DNA from: an uncultured Kineosporia sp.
GTDB lineage: Bacteria > Actinomycetota > Actinomycetes > Actinomycetales > Kineosporiaceae
NCBI GenBank assembly: GCA_937859855.1
Contig: CALMAR010000140.1
Coordinates: 1-31,627, forward strand
Direction: 5' to 3'
DNA: 31,627 bases
Made by a program: the position numbers and the translations under genes
Shown: positions 24,730 to 31,627 of the stretch, piece by piece
How positions within the stretch are numbered: the stretch's first letter is position 1
Layout of the letters: each line of letters starts with the position of its first letter
The notes under the pieces: model-generated
What the model saw: the letters and a program-made list of their open reading frames with translations, nothing else
What the model was told of the DNA's origin: nothing
Database searches by the model: none

Positions 24730-25506
24730 CTAACCGGTCAGGAACTGTCGTAACGCGTCCAGCAGCGTTTGCGGCGTCTCCATCTGAGGAACGTGACCTG
24801 TGCGCGACAGCAACTCGAAGCGCGAATCGGGGATGGCCGCTGCGAACGCCCGACCGTAGTCGGGGTCGACGATCCGGTCTGCTTCTCCCCAGAGCACGAG
24901 CGTGGGTACGACGATCCCGCCGAGCCGGTGCAGCAGGGTCGTGTCGGTCATGCCGCCGCCGTAGAGGGCCAGGGCAGCCTGGTTTCCGGCAAGCATCTGG
25001 CGAAAGGCGGGAGGCATGGTCGTCGGGTCCAGGCTGGGAGCCTTCGAGGGGTCGTACCAGCTGTACTGGGCAAGCTGTGCAGGCGGAAGCGAGGCGGCGA
25101 CAGGGTGTCCCTCCACCTCGATGCCGACCGAATCGACGATCGCGACGCGTCCCAGACGAGTCGGTCGGCGCAGCGCGAGCTCCGAGGCGATCCACCCTCC
25201 GATGGAATTGCCGATGACGCTCACGTCGTCGAGCCCGAGTTCGTCGAGAAGACCGGCGTAGACCTCTGCGAGCCCGTCAATGGTAGAGAGCGTTTCAGGA
25301 CGTGGGGTTCCGTTGAAACCGGGGTGGGTCGGCACGATGACTCGGGTGCTCGTCGCCTCGGCGAGCAAGTCGGCGAAGCTGGTCACCGACGCAGGTCCTG
25401 CGCCTCCGTGCAGGATGACGACCGGACGTCCACTTCCGCGGGCATCCGCGGTCAGCGGCACGTCGCCGGAAGCGGTGGGGATGGTGAGCGAGAGCGTCTC
25501 TGCCAT
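24730..25506 (-). CDS. Alpha/beta hydrolase (serine nucleophile)
   Basis: A 258-residue alpha/beta hydrolase of the MhpC/BphD-like general class. HGGAGP (33-38) is the oxyanion region, GNSIGG (99-104) places Ser101 as nucleophile, LWGEADRIVDP carries the acid, and RTGHVPQME the histidine. The substrate is unknown; a meta-cleavage product hydrolase is possible because an extradiol dioxygenase is encoded nearby, but it has its own MarR regulator. ATG 25506 is preferred over an in-frame ATG at 25527, which lies inside the regulatory palindrome. Confidence 0.85.
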   Translation of the reverse strand: MAETLSLTIPTASGDVPLTADARGSGRPVVILHGGAGPASVTSFADLLAEATSTRVIVPTHPGFNGTPRPETLSTIDGLAEVYAGLLDELGLDDVSVIGNSIGGWIASELALRRPTRLGRVAIVDSVGIEVEGHPVAASLPPAQLAQYSWYDPSKAPSLDPTTMPPAFRQMLAGNQAALALYGGGMTDTTLLHRLGGIVVPTLVLWGEADRIVDPDYGRAFAAAIPDSRFELLSRTGHVPQMETPQTLLDALRQFLTG

Positions 25507-25523
25507 GCAGGTACCATAAGTCC

Positions 25524-25543
25524 ACATGTTTATATAAGCAAGT
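25524..25543. promoter_or_regulatory. Probable MarR operator palindrome
   Basis: ACATGTTTATATAAGCAAGT is a 20-base imperfect palindrome (16 of 20 positions symmetric) centred on TTATATAA. It is strikingly AT-rich and lies between the divergent hydrolase and MarR genes. Size and position match typical MarR binding sites, and it would cover both promoters. Confidence 0.6.
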
Positions 25544-25569
25544 GATCCCGGGACGGGTAGGATCGGGCC

Positions 25570-25980
25570 GTGAAGATGTCGAATGCGGAGCTGGGCTTGG
25601 CGGTAAAGCGGGTGCAGGTGAAACAGCATCGCGCCGCCACCGAGGCGTTGCGACACCTTAATGTGACGCTCGTCCAGTGGGACGCGCTGCGGCACCTGCA
25701 CGATCGTCCTGGCGCTTCGCAGCACGACCTCGCGGTGCTGACCTTTCAGACCGACCAGGCTTTCGGCACCCTCGCGACGCGGCTGGAAGCCCGCGGACTC
25801 ATCCATCGGTCCACCGGGGCGGGACGAGCGATGCGCCTCGAGCTGACACCCGAGGGCGAACGGGTCTTCGCTGAAGGGCTCGAGGTGACGAAACGGGCGG
25901 CGAACAAGATCTTCGCTCCCCTCGACAGCGACGAACGCGCGGTACTGAGCGGCATGCTGGCACGGCTCCTCGCTCATTGA
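25570..25980 (+). CDS. MarR-family transcriptional regulator
   Basis: A 136-residue small winged-helix repressor. The helix-turn-helix is at about residues 50-75 (ASQHDLAVLTFQTDQAFGTL) and the wing at GLIHRSTGAGRAMRLELTPEG. GTG at 25570 or ATG at 25576 could start it; AGGA is upstream at 9 and 15 bases, favouring the GTG. It is divergent from the alpha/beta hydrolase, with a strong palindrome between, so it probably represses the hydrolase and itself. Confidence 0.87.
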   Translation: MKMSNAELGLAVKRVQVKQHRAATEALRHLNVTLVQWDALRHLHDRPGASQHDLAVLTFQTDQAFGTLATRLEARGLIHRSTGAGRAMRLELTPEGERVFAEGLEVTKRAANKIFAPLDSDERAVLSGMLARLLAH

Positions 25981-26130
25981 CCTGCCTGATGCCACCCCCC
26001 GCCAAGCCACGCTGACCCGGTCGCCGCCATGCCTGGCCTGATCCCGCACGTAGTCACCGAGCCGGGCAACTCCCTCCGCCCGGTACCGATTTGCGCCGCC
26101 CGATCACGATGACGGGGGGAGTCCCGCGTT

Positions 26131-27081
26131 CTACGTGCATGGTTGTCCCTGACGAATGTTCTTCAGGTTGGAGCGCATCACCTCGAGGTAGTTCTTGCCC
26201 TGGGACGCCGGGGTCAATCCTTCGATGGGGTCCAGTACGGCCGTGGCAGCGCCGGTTTCGGAGGCGACGGTGCGAGCGATGGCTGGGGAGATCAGGGTCT
26301 CGTAGTAGATGGTGCGGACCTTGTGGTCTCGCACGAATCGGGTGACGGCCGCGAGGTCTGCTCCCGAGGGTTCTTGGTCGGGGTTCAGGCCGGTGATGCC
26401 GACCTGTTCCAGGCCGTAGCGCTGCGCGAGGTATCCGAAGGCGTTGTGGCTGGTCACGAGGTCTTTGTTGGCGCACCCGGACAGTCCGTCGCGGTACCGC
26501 AGGTCCAGGCCGGCGAGGTCGCGGCGCAGGGTGGTGGCGTTGGCCCTGAAGGTCGCCGCGTCGTGCGGGCGCAGGCGTTCCAGGCGTTGAGCCAGCGCGT
26601 CGGACACGGCGGCCAGCCGGGTCGGATCCAGCCAGAAGTGCGGGTCCGTGCTGCCGGCTTCGCCGTGCTCCTGCTCGCCGTCCTCGATGGGTGTGTAGGT
26701 GCGGTCCAGGTGCGCCGTGGGTGCAGCGTCGAAGGCGCGGTCGGGCGCTGCCTGAGCGACGGCGTCGTCGACCGAGGACTGGAAACCTTTCAGGTACACG
26801 ACCAGGTCGGCCCGGCTGACGGCGGCCACATCCTGCGGGCTGAGTTCCAGGTCGTGCGGTTCTGCGCCGGGTCGGGTCAGGGATCCGACCCGGCCTTCCG
26901 AGCCGACGATGCGCTGCGCGATGAACTGCAGCGGATAGAACGAGGCCGTCACGTGCACCTCGCCGTCCCGGTCGGCCGGCTTCGCGGACGTGGTGGACGG
27001 TGAGCCGCACGCGCCGAGGACCGCCATGCTGCACGCGCACAGGACCAGGCCGCGCCCGGTGCGCCGGTTGAGGATTTTCAT
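26131..27081 (-). CDS. znuA: Zinc-type ABC transporter substrate-binding lipoprotein
   Basis: A 316-residue cluster A-I metal-binding protein (ZnuA/AdcA class). Lipobox with Cys25 (AVLGAC). Predicted metal ligands are His76 (GAEPHDLELSP), His148 (TDPHFWLDP), His212 (VTSHNAFGYLA) and Asp284 (VLDPIEG). The zinc-type flexible loop before His148 is short and acidic (EDGEQEHGEAG) with one His. No ATPase or permease partner is seen nearby, so it must work with one encoded elsewhere. ATG 27081 is chosen since it starts the signal peptide directly; there is no Shine-Dalgarno. Tandem Zur-like boxes overlap its 5' end. Confidence 0.87.
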   Translation of the reverse strand: MKILNRRTGRGLVLCACSMAVLGACGSPSTTSAKPADRDGEVHVTASFYPLQFIAQRIVGSEGRVGSLTRPGAEPHDLELSPQDVAAVSRADLVVYLKGFQSSVDDAVAQAAPDRAFDAAPTAHLDRTYTPIEDGEQEHGEAGSTDPHFWLDPTRLAAVSDALAQRLERLRPHDAATFRANATTLRRDLAGLDLRYRDGLSGCANKDLVTSHNAFGYLAQRYGLEQVGITGLNPDQEPSGADLAAVTRFVRDHKVRTIYYETLISPAIARTVASETGAATAVLDPIEGLTPASQGKNYLEVMRSNLKNIRQGQPCT

Positions 27082-27107
27082 GAGAATGAATCTCAGTATC
27101 ATTCTCA
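27081..27107 (-). promoter_or_regulatory. Tandem Zur-like boxes at the zinc lipoprotein start
   Basis: TGAGAATGAATCTCA (27081-27095) is a 7-1-7 near-palindrome that matches 12 of 15 positions of the actinobacterial Zur consensus as I recall it (TGAAAATGATTTTCA). A second, TCAGTATCATTCTCA (27093-27107), overlaps it by three bases. The outer arms TGAGAATGA and TCATTCTCA are exact inverted repeats. Zinc-loaded Zur bound here would block transcription and the start region. Confidence 0.65.
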
Positions 27108-27166
27108 ATGATTGTCAAGCCGTCGCCCCAACTCGGCATGACCGGTCGCCTGCCCGAAGCCTTGGC

Positions 27167-28678
27167 TCAGGCAGGGACGGCGGTGTCGGTGCCTGGGCGG
27201 CTGGCTGCGGCTGTGATCGCGGCGATCGCGGTGGTGAGGGGGATGGCCAGGATGAGGCCGATGGAGCCGATGAAGGTGCGTGCGAGTTCTTCCGCGATGT
27301 CGACGCTGGTCAGGACCTGCCCCAGCGGGCGCTGGTAGAGCTGGATCAGCAGCAGGGTGGGGAGGGCGGCGCCGCAGTAGGCGAACACGATCGTGTACAC
27401 GGTGGAGGCGAGGTGGTCGCGCCCGACGCGCATCCCGCTGCGAAACAGCGCCCGCGCCGGCAGGTGCGGGGCGTGTTCCTGAAGCTCCCAGACGGCGGAG
27501 GCCTGGGTGACGGTGACGTCGTTGAGGACGCCCAGGGTGGCCACGATGATCCCGCAGAGGATCACCCCCGACAGGTCGGCCCCGGTGGTCAGGGTGCTGA
27601 GGGTGTAGTTGTCCTCGCTGCCCAGACCGTTCAGGTGCGCGGCGCGCGAGGCCCAATCGGCCAGACCGGCCGAGGCGCACAGGCCGGCGATCGTGCCCAG
27701 CAGGGCGGTCGTCGTCTTGATCGACAGGCCGTGGGCCACGTACAGCAGCACCGTCATGATCGCGACAGAGCAGACCACCGCCACCGCGACGGGGTTCTCC
27801 CCTCGCTGCAGGGCGGGCAGCATGAACGCGCCGACGGCCAGCCCGGCAATCACCAGCCCGGCCAACGCCGCGAGACCTCGGAATCGGCCGACGGCGACGA
27901 CCAGGACGGCGAACACGACCGCCAGGATGCCCAAGGGGGTGCTCCGCGAGAAGTCAGCCCATACGTACACATCCCCGTCAGGCAGAGTCCCCAGGCTTTC
28001 TGCCGGGTCGCCGGAATTCTGTGCTTCCTGGGCGGCTGCGGCGAGGTCGCCCGCCGTGGCGGGAGCGTCGTCCCCCGCGGTGGAGTCCTCGTCGTTGCGG
28101 GTGATGTCGGCCTGGGCGGTGCGCCCTGAGCCGCCGGATGAAGCGGAGGAGTCGTCCATGGCCGCGGGCGGGTAGAACATCAGCTGAACACTGGTCCCAG
28201 GCTCGACACCTGATCGGTACACCGGCGGCGGAACCGCCACCCGAGTGCGCGCCCCGGCATCCTTGCCCGACGTGATCACGACTCTGGCGGTGGCGCAGGT
28301 CACCGTCGCGGGGATGTTCCCGTCGGGGAGCCGATCCTCCGGGGTCCCGGGGCAGCCGGTCGCCGTGGTGGACAACACCCGCGCTGCCGCCGTCCGATCC
28401 CCGGAGGCCGGGGTTACCGCCAGACCACCATGCTCAGCCTCGCCGCGCGGCCACAACCACGCCCCGGCCACGGCGGTGGACAGCAGGATCGGGATCAGCA
28501 GCGCCACCAGCAAGGCGCTGGCCCGACGCGACGCAGGTCGGCGCCTTCTCGAACGGCGCCGCGAGCGCCCGTCCTCCCGCGGTGTCGCGGCCCGATCCTC
28601 GCTCGACCAGTCACCATGCGGCACAGCCGATCCGAAAGGATCGTCGTCAGGCCGGAGATGACCATGACCTGCTCCCAC
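27167..28678 (-). CDS. YibE/F-family membrane protein
   Basis: About 503 residues. A basic cytoplasmic N-terminus (SRRRSRRRRPASRR) precedes one helix (about 55-75). An extracytoplasmic region of about 165 residues follows, and then seven or so helices with the YibE/F hallmarks: DFSRSTPLGILAVVF, LATLGVLNDVTVTQAS and GSIGLILAIPLTTAIAA. The molecular function of this family is not established. GTG 28678 is chosen because GAGGAG lies 5 bases upstream; another in-frame GTG is at 28684. It lies upstream of the zinc lipoprotein on the same strand, but the Zur boxes between imply a separate promoter for that gene. Confidence 0.85.
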   Translation of the reverse strand: MGAGHGHLRPDDDPFGSAVPHGDWSSEDRAATPREDGRSRRRSRRRRPASRRASALLVALLIPILLSTAVAGAWLWPRGEAEHGGLAVTPASGDRTAAARVLSTTATGCPGTPEDRLPDGNIPATVTCATARVVITSGKDAGARTRVAVPPPVYRSGVEPGTSVQLMFYPPAAMDDSSASSGGSGRTAQADITRNDEDSTAGDDAPATAGDLAAAAQEAQNSGDPAESLGTLPDGDVYVWADFSRSTPLGILAVVFAVLVVAVGRFRGLAALAGLVIAGLAVGAFMLPALQRGENPVAVAVVCSVAIMTVLLYVAHGLSIKTTTALLGTIAGLCASAGLADWASRAAHLNGLGSEDNYTLSTLTTGADLSGVILCGIIVATLGVLNDVTVTQASAVWELQEHAPHLPARALFRSGMRVGRDHLASTVYTIVFAYCGAALPTLLLIQLYQRPLGQVLTSVDIAEELARTFIGSIGLILAIPLTTAIAAITAAASRPGTDTAVPA

Positions 28679-28963
28679 ATCCACTCCTCATGCTGCCGGC
28701 GTGGATGCCTGGTCACGGGTGACCAGTCGCACGGATCGCCGAATCACGCCGTGCCGAGAATGCCGCCGGCCGCGAACCGACCCTACGCCGCAGGCCCCCG
28801 GATACGGTTCAAACTCGCTCTCGGTCTGCGTCCACGCGTGATCCGGGTCCCGCGAGACTTCATGTCGGGGCCGGCGTGACCTCCGGGACGTGAGTCGACC
28901 ATCCGAACCGAGATGGTGTCGTCACCCTGGTCACGCACATCGAGTCGACCGGTGCCCTCAGCA

Positions 28964-29956
28964 TCAGCGCCAGAATTCGGTGAGCTGCTCGACAAGGGTT
29001 GTTCCCTGGTCGTAACCGGCTCGAGCAGCCGGCGGACGCAGCGACGGATCCATCGCATTGGTGCCGAACATGCGCTCGGAGTCGCTGCTCGGGAAGATCG
29101 TTTCAACTCTGCTGCCGCGTGCGCGCAGTTCGTCGACCTGCGTGGCCAGATGCGTGCCCCAGCCAACCGGGGTCCGTGACCTGCCACCGAATGGTGACAG
29201 CACCAGCACCCGTGCGTATCCGGCTGCCAGATCGGCATTCTCGGCGTTGGATCGGTAGCCCCCGTCGATGTATCGGCTGCCGCCGATACCGTAGGCGAAG
29301 CCACTGGCACAGCTGGCGGCCACGGCGTCCACCAGGTCGACCCCGCTGTGGCGGTCGAATACGACCGGTTCACCGGTATGGGCAGCGACCGCCGTGATGA
29401 GCACCGGTCGTTCCGGCCAGTGCTGGCTGGGCAGCCGAGCGGCGACGGTTGCGCGCCACCGCTCCTGCACGGAGCCGTCCGACGCAGCATCCAGGTCCAG
29501 CGCCGCCGCACCCAATCTGCGGCGCATGTCGGCCGCATCCTCAGCGGCGGCGATGATCGCACTCGTCCGCTCCATGTGCTCCGCCACCGGCCCGGGAACG
29601 CGTCCACCGGGGGATTCGACCGGTCCGGTCCGTGACCGGGGCGCAGCGGCAAGGATGTCGGCAAGCAGTGCGGCCGGCGTCGCGCTGGTTACCTGGGCCG
29701 CGGCCGTCGATCCGGCCGACGTGCCGATGATCAGATCAGCTTGGGTCACATCCAGCCCGGCATCGAACAGGCCGGCGATGACGCCGATCGACCACGCGTT
29801 GCCCGTCGATCCGCCACCACCGAGGACCAGCGCCCGCTCACCCGCGGCACGCCACCGCTTGATCGTGTCGACCTGCGGCTGAACCCGGTCGGACCTCGGC
29901 CGGTCGGAGGCCGTGACGGAGTTGGAGTGCAGACGCGGAGAAGGTGTCGTGTTCAT
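28964..29956 (-). CDS. Patatin-like phospholipase
   Basis: A 330-residue predicted acyl hydrolase with a Ser-Asp dyad. GGGGSTG at 46-52 is the oxyanion glycine loop, GTSAGS places Ser80 as the nucleophile and YIDGGYRSN gives the catalytic Asp (about 234). The first 40 residues lack a signal peptide. ATG 29956 has GAAAGG 8 bases upstream; an in-frame extension to 30127 lacks support. The substrate is probably a lipid or ester but is unknown. It stands alone, flanked by non-coding DNA. Confidence 0.87.
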   Translation of the reverse strand: MNTTPSPRLHSNSVTASDRPRSDRVQPQVDTIKRWRAAGERALVLGGGGSTGNAWSIGVIAGLFDAGLDVTQADLIIGTSAGSTAAAQVTSATPAALLADILAAAPRSRTGPVESPGGRVPGPVAEHMERTSAIIAAAEDAADMRRRLGAAALDLDAASDGSVQERWRATVAARLPSQHWPERPVLITAVAAHTGEPVVFDRHSGVDLVDAVAASCASGFAYGIGGSRYIDGGYRSNAENADLAAGYARVLVLSPFGGRSRTPVGWGTHLATQVDELRARGSRVETIFPSSDSERMFGTNAMDPSLRPPAARAGYDQGTTLVEQLTEFWR

Positions 29957-30411
29957 GGGAGTCGCCTTTCGCGATTGCCTGACGGGCGCTCCCGGTAGCG
30001 ACCACCTCAGTCGCACGACCGTGGACTGCAGGGAGCACCCACTGCGGACACTGCCTTCATGGGTCCCACCCCCTGTCGATGGATCATGACCGCCGGAAAC
30101 CTGGCTCACCGGCGACGCGGTGGGCAACGGGCATCATGCAGGTTGCCGCATCGCTGCCGAACGCGCCACCACCGCTGCACCCTCTGGCGTGATGGCCTCG
30201 TACCTCCTGCCGGAACCGGCCCGGCAGCGGCCCCCACCGCTGACCGCCGCGTCGTGGTCCAGCACAGCATCTCGCCGGCTGTTCCGGACGTGGCGGCCAT
30301 CGTCGGCCGACTCCGGGGCCGGCTCCGGGGCCGGCTCCAGGGCCGGCTCCAGGGCCGGCTCCAGGGCCGACTCCAGGGGTCGACTCCGGGGCCGACTCCG
30401 GGGGAGTGGGT
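29957..30411. other. Intergenic region with tandem repeat
   Basis: Between the patatin-like gene and the MFS stop. The only structure seen is the 12-base tandem repeat at 30309-30405. Open frames crossing the repeat (for example 30059-30637 on plus) give arginine/proline/leucine-rich products without recognised domains and are judged non-coding. Confidence 0.5.
30309..30405. repeat. 12-bp minisatellite, eight units
   Basis: Eight consecutive units of consensus GRCTCCRGGGCC. Three units are identical (GGCTCCAGGGCC, 30333-30368), one has 13 bases (30369-30381), and the others differ by one to three bases. The array ends six bases after the MFS stop codon (30412-30414). A period divisible by three would keep a reading frame (repeat peptide EPAL), suggesting it could once have been the coding tail of the MFS gene in another frame. 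Confidence 0.85.
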
Positions 30412-31627
30412 TCACGATCCGGACGCGGCCTGGGCCCCGGAGGTCGCCGGCTCGTCGAACGGCGGTACGGCCTCCGGCTGCGGTCCGGTGGCCTGGGTCG
30501 GGAGGACCGGCGCGGCAGCGCCCGCAGCCGCCTGCTCCGGAACGGTGCCCGGCACCTGGTGCGGCTTGATCAGCATGAAGATCGTGATTGCGCCGAAGAC
30601 GAAGATGCCGCCGGCGACGAGGAACGCGGTGGTGTAGCCGTGCACAGCGGCGTCCAGCAGACCCTGCCGGCCCGGGTGCCCGGCGGCGTAGGACGCGGTG
30701 GTGTGCGCCGCGACGGTGCTGAGCAGCGCCGTCCCGATCGAGCCGCCGACCTGCTGCATGGTGTTCACCGTGGCGGAGGCGACCCCGGCGTCGGTGCGGG
30801 CCACGCCGTGGGTGGCGGTGTTGAACGAGGTCGCGAAGATCAGCCCGAAGCCGACGCCCATCACCGGCAGGATCGGCAGCACGTGCGTGGCGTAGCTGGT
30901 CTCGGCCGTGATGCGGCTGAGGAAGACCATGCCGACGGCACCCAGCAGCATGCCGGTCACGATCAGCCTGCGCGCTCCGAGCAGGGGCAGCAGCTTGATG
31001 TTCGACGTGACCGAGGCGGCCAGCACGAACAGGATCATCGGCACGAACGCCAGACCGCTCTGCACCGGGCTGAAACCCTTGGTGACCTGCAGGTAGTAGG
31101 TCAGGAAGAGGAAGACGCCGAACATGGCGATCGCTGTCAGGCCCATCGCCAGGAACGCGCCGCCCCGATTGCGGTCCAGCACGATCCGCAGCGGCAGCAG
31201 GGGCGCCGTCACGCGGGTCTCGATCAGCACGAACGCGGCCAGCAGCACGACCCCCGCTGCCAGGCAAACCAGCGTCACGGTGCTGCCCCAGCCATCGGTC
31301 TCGGCCCGGGACAGCCCGAACACCAGCAGGAACAGTCCCGACGCGGCCACGGCCGAACCGGCGAGGTCCAGCTTGGGTTTGTTCGCCTGGCCCTCGTTGC
31401 GCAGCAGCACGAGCGCGCCGACCACCGCGACGGCTGCGAAGATCAGGTTGACGTAGAGGCACCAACGCCAGGACGCCCACTCGGTCAGGGCGCCGCCGAG
31501 CCCGGCGATCATCGGACCGTTGAGCTGCGAGGCGGGGGTGCTCGGGTTGATGACGCGGCCGACGTCGTACACGCCGACCAGCCGGGGCACGCGGATGACG
31601 CCCGTATCAAGGTCGACGCGCACCTTG
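30412..31627 (-). CDS. Chimeric frame: XDH fragment joined to DHA2-type MFS transporter
   Basis: The frame is open to the window edge, so its start lies outside. From about 31480 to 30412 it encodes the C-terminal two thirds of a 14-helix DHA2/EmrB-QacA drug exporter, about nine helices starting with SWRWCLYVNLIFAAVAVVGA (normally TM6), and ending in an Ala/Pro-rich tail. The first five helices, with the motifs that define proton coupling, are absent. In their place are about 45 residues of a molybdopterin dehydrogenase subunit (VYDVGRVINPSTPASQLNGP). The hybrid is unlikely to transport as it stands. Either a deletion joined two genes or the assembly is wrong here. Confidence 0.75.
   Translation of the reverse strand, partial: KVRVDLDTGVIRVPRLVGVYDVGRVINPSTPASQLNGPMIAGLGGALTEWASWRWCLYVNLIFAAVAVVGALVLLRNEGQANKPKLDLAGSAVAASGLFLLVFGLSRAETDGWGSTVTLVCLAAGVVLLAAFVLIETRVTAPLLPLRIVLDRNRGGAFLAMGLTAIAMFGVFLFLTYYLQVTKGFSPVQSGLAFVPMILFVLAASVTSNIKLLPLLGARRLIVTGMLLGAVGMVFLSRITAETSYATHVLPILPVMGVGFGLIFATSFNTATHGVARTDAGVASATVNTMQQVGGSIGTALLSTVAAHTTASYAAGHPGRQGLLDAAVHGYTTAFLVAGGIFVFGAITIFMLIKPHQVPGTVPEQAAAGAAAPVLPTQATGPQPEAVPPFDEPATSGAQAASGS
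31482..31627 (-). pseudogene. Xanthine dehydrogenase molybdopterin-binding subunit fragment
   Basis: Minus-strand residues KVRVDLDTGVIRVPRLVG, then VYDVGRVINPSTPASQLNGP and MIAGLGGAL, follow the C-terminal part of XdhA/CoxL-type subunits (VDxxTGxVRVxRxVGxYDxGRxxNPxxxxSQxxGGMxxGxGxAL). About 150-200 residues that normally follow are missing, replaced in frame by MFS sequence. The join falls at or near GGALTE, a tetra- to hexapeptide common to both families. Confidence 0.7.

Noticed and set aside
25507..26049. Long N-terminal extension of the alpha/beta hydrolase on the minus strand
   Set aside because: It runs antisense through the MarR gene and has no family similarity. The hydrolase begins at 25506.
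30309..30405. Repeat array considered as a CRISPR
   Set aside because: The units are contiguous 12-mers without spacers, and no cas genes are present.
1..31627. tRNA, rRNA, riboswitches, insertion sequences, integrases and attachment sites
   Set aside because: Looked for by eye on both strands; no transposase or integrase motifs, cloverleaf or rRNA core sequences were recognised. Small RNAs cannot be excluded.

Overview
The window is high-GC DNA from an actinobacterium. The evidence is the GC-rich third codon positions, GTG starts, ATGA/GTGA stop-start overlaps, an actinobacterial SigE-type ECF sigma factor, and actinobacterial transporter, MarR, TetR and IclR families. The genus cannot be fixed from sequence alone.

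Layout. 1-424: 5' part of an ECF sigma factor gene (minus). 425-844: a decayed FG-GAP repeat fragment. 845-2811: a dihydrofolate reductase-family protein and an epoxide-hydrolase-like alpha/beta hydrolase (both minus). 2888-4761: an MFS exporter divergent from its probable TetR repressor, with repeated inverted motifs between them. 5080-7562: a DUF3500 lipoprotein translationally coupled to a HupE/UreJ-like membrane protein. 7563-7983: a possible terminator and a frameshifted DUF6924-like remnant.

7984-24604 is the core: an aromatic catabolic island. A large plus-strand operon (15649-24604) encodes a sugar-type ABC importer (lipoprotein, double ATPase, permease), a cupin, gamma-resorcylate (2,6-dihydroxybenzoate) decarboxylase, an FAD phenol hydroxylase, maleylacetate reductase and hydroxyquinol 1,2-dioxygenase. 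This predicts 2,6-dihydroxybenzoate -> resorcinol -> hydroxyquinol -> maleylacetate -> 3-oxoadipate. The lower steps, 3-oxoadipate CoA-transferase (two subunits) and 3-oxoadipyl-CoA thiolase, are at 7984-10480 (minus) beside a divergent LysR regulator, so the whole route to succinyl-CoA and acetyl-CoA is within the window. Between the two lies a second ring-cleavage operon (11497-14472, minus): a type I extradiol dioxygenase, a zinc-lobe MDR oxidoreductase and an FAH-family hydrolase. An IclR regulator at 14636-15457 sits between this operon and the importer operon. A similar GTATTYGATT-type element lies in front of both, suggesting shared control.

24730-25980: an alpha/beta hydrolase divergent from a MarR regulator, with a 20-bp imperfect palindrome between. 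26131-28678: a zinc-type ABC lipoprotein preceded by tandem Zur-like boxes, and a YibE/F membrane protein. 28964-29956: a patatin-like phospholipase. 29957-30411: non-coding DNA with an eight-unit 12-bp tandem repeat. 30412-31627: an open frame running off the window whose first ~45 visible residues match a xanthine-dehydrogenase molybdopterin subunit and whose remainder is the C-terminal nine membrane helices of a DHA2-type MFS transporter. This is either a real deletion fusion or an assembly chimera.
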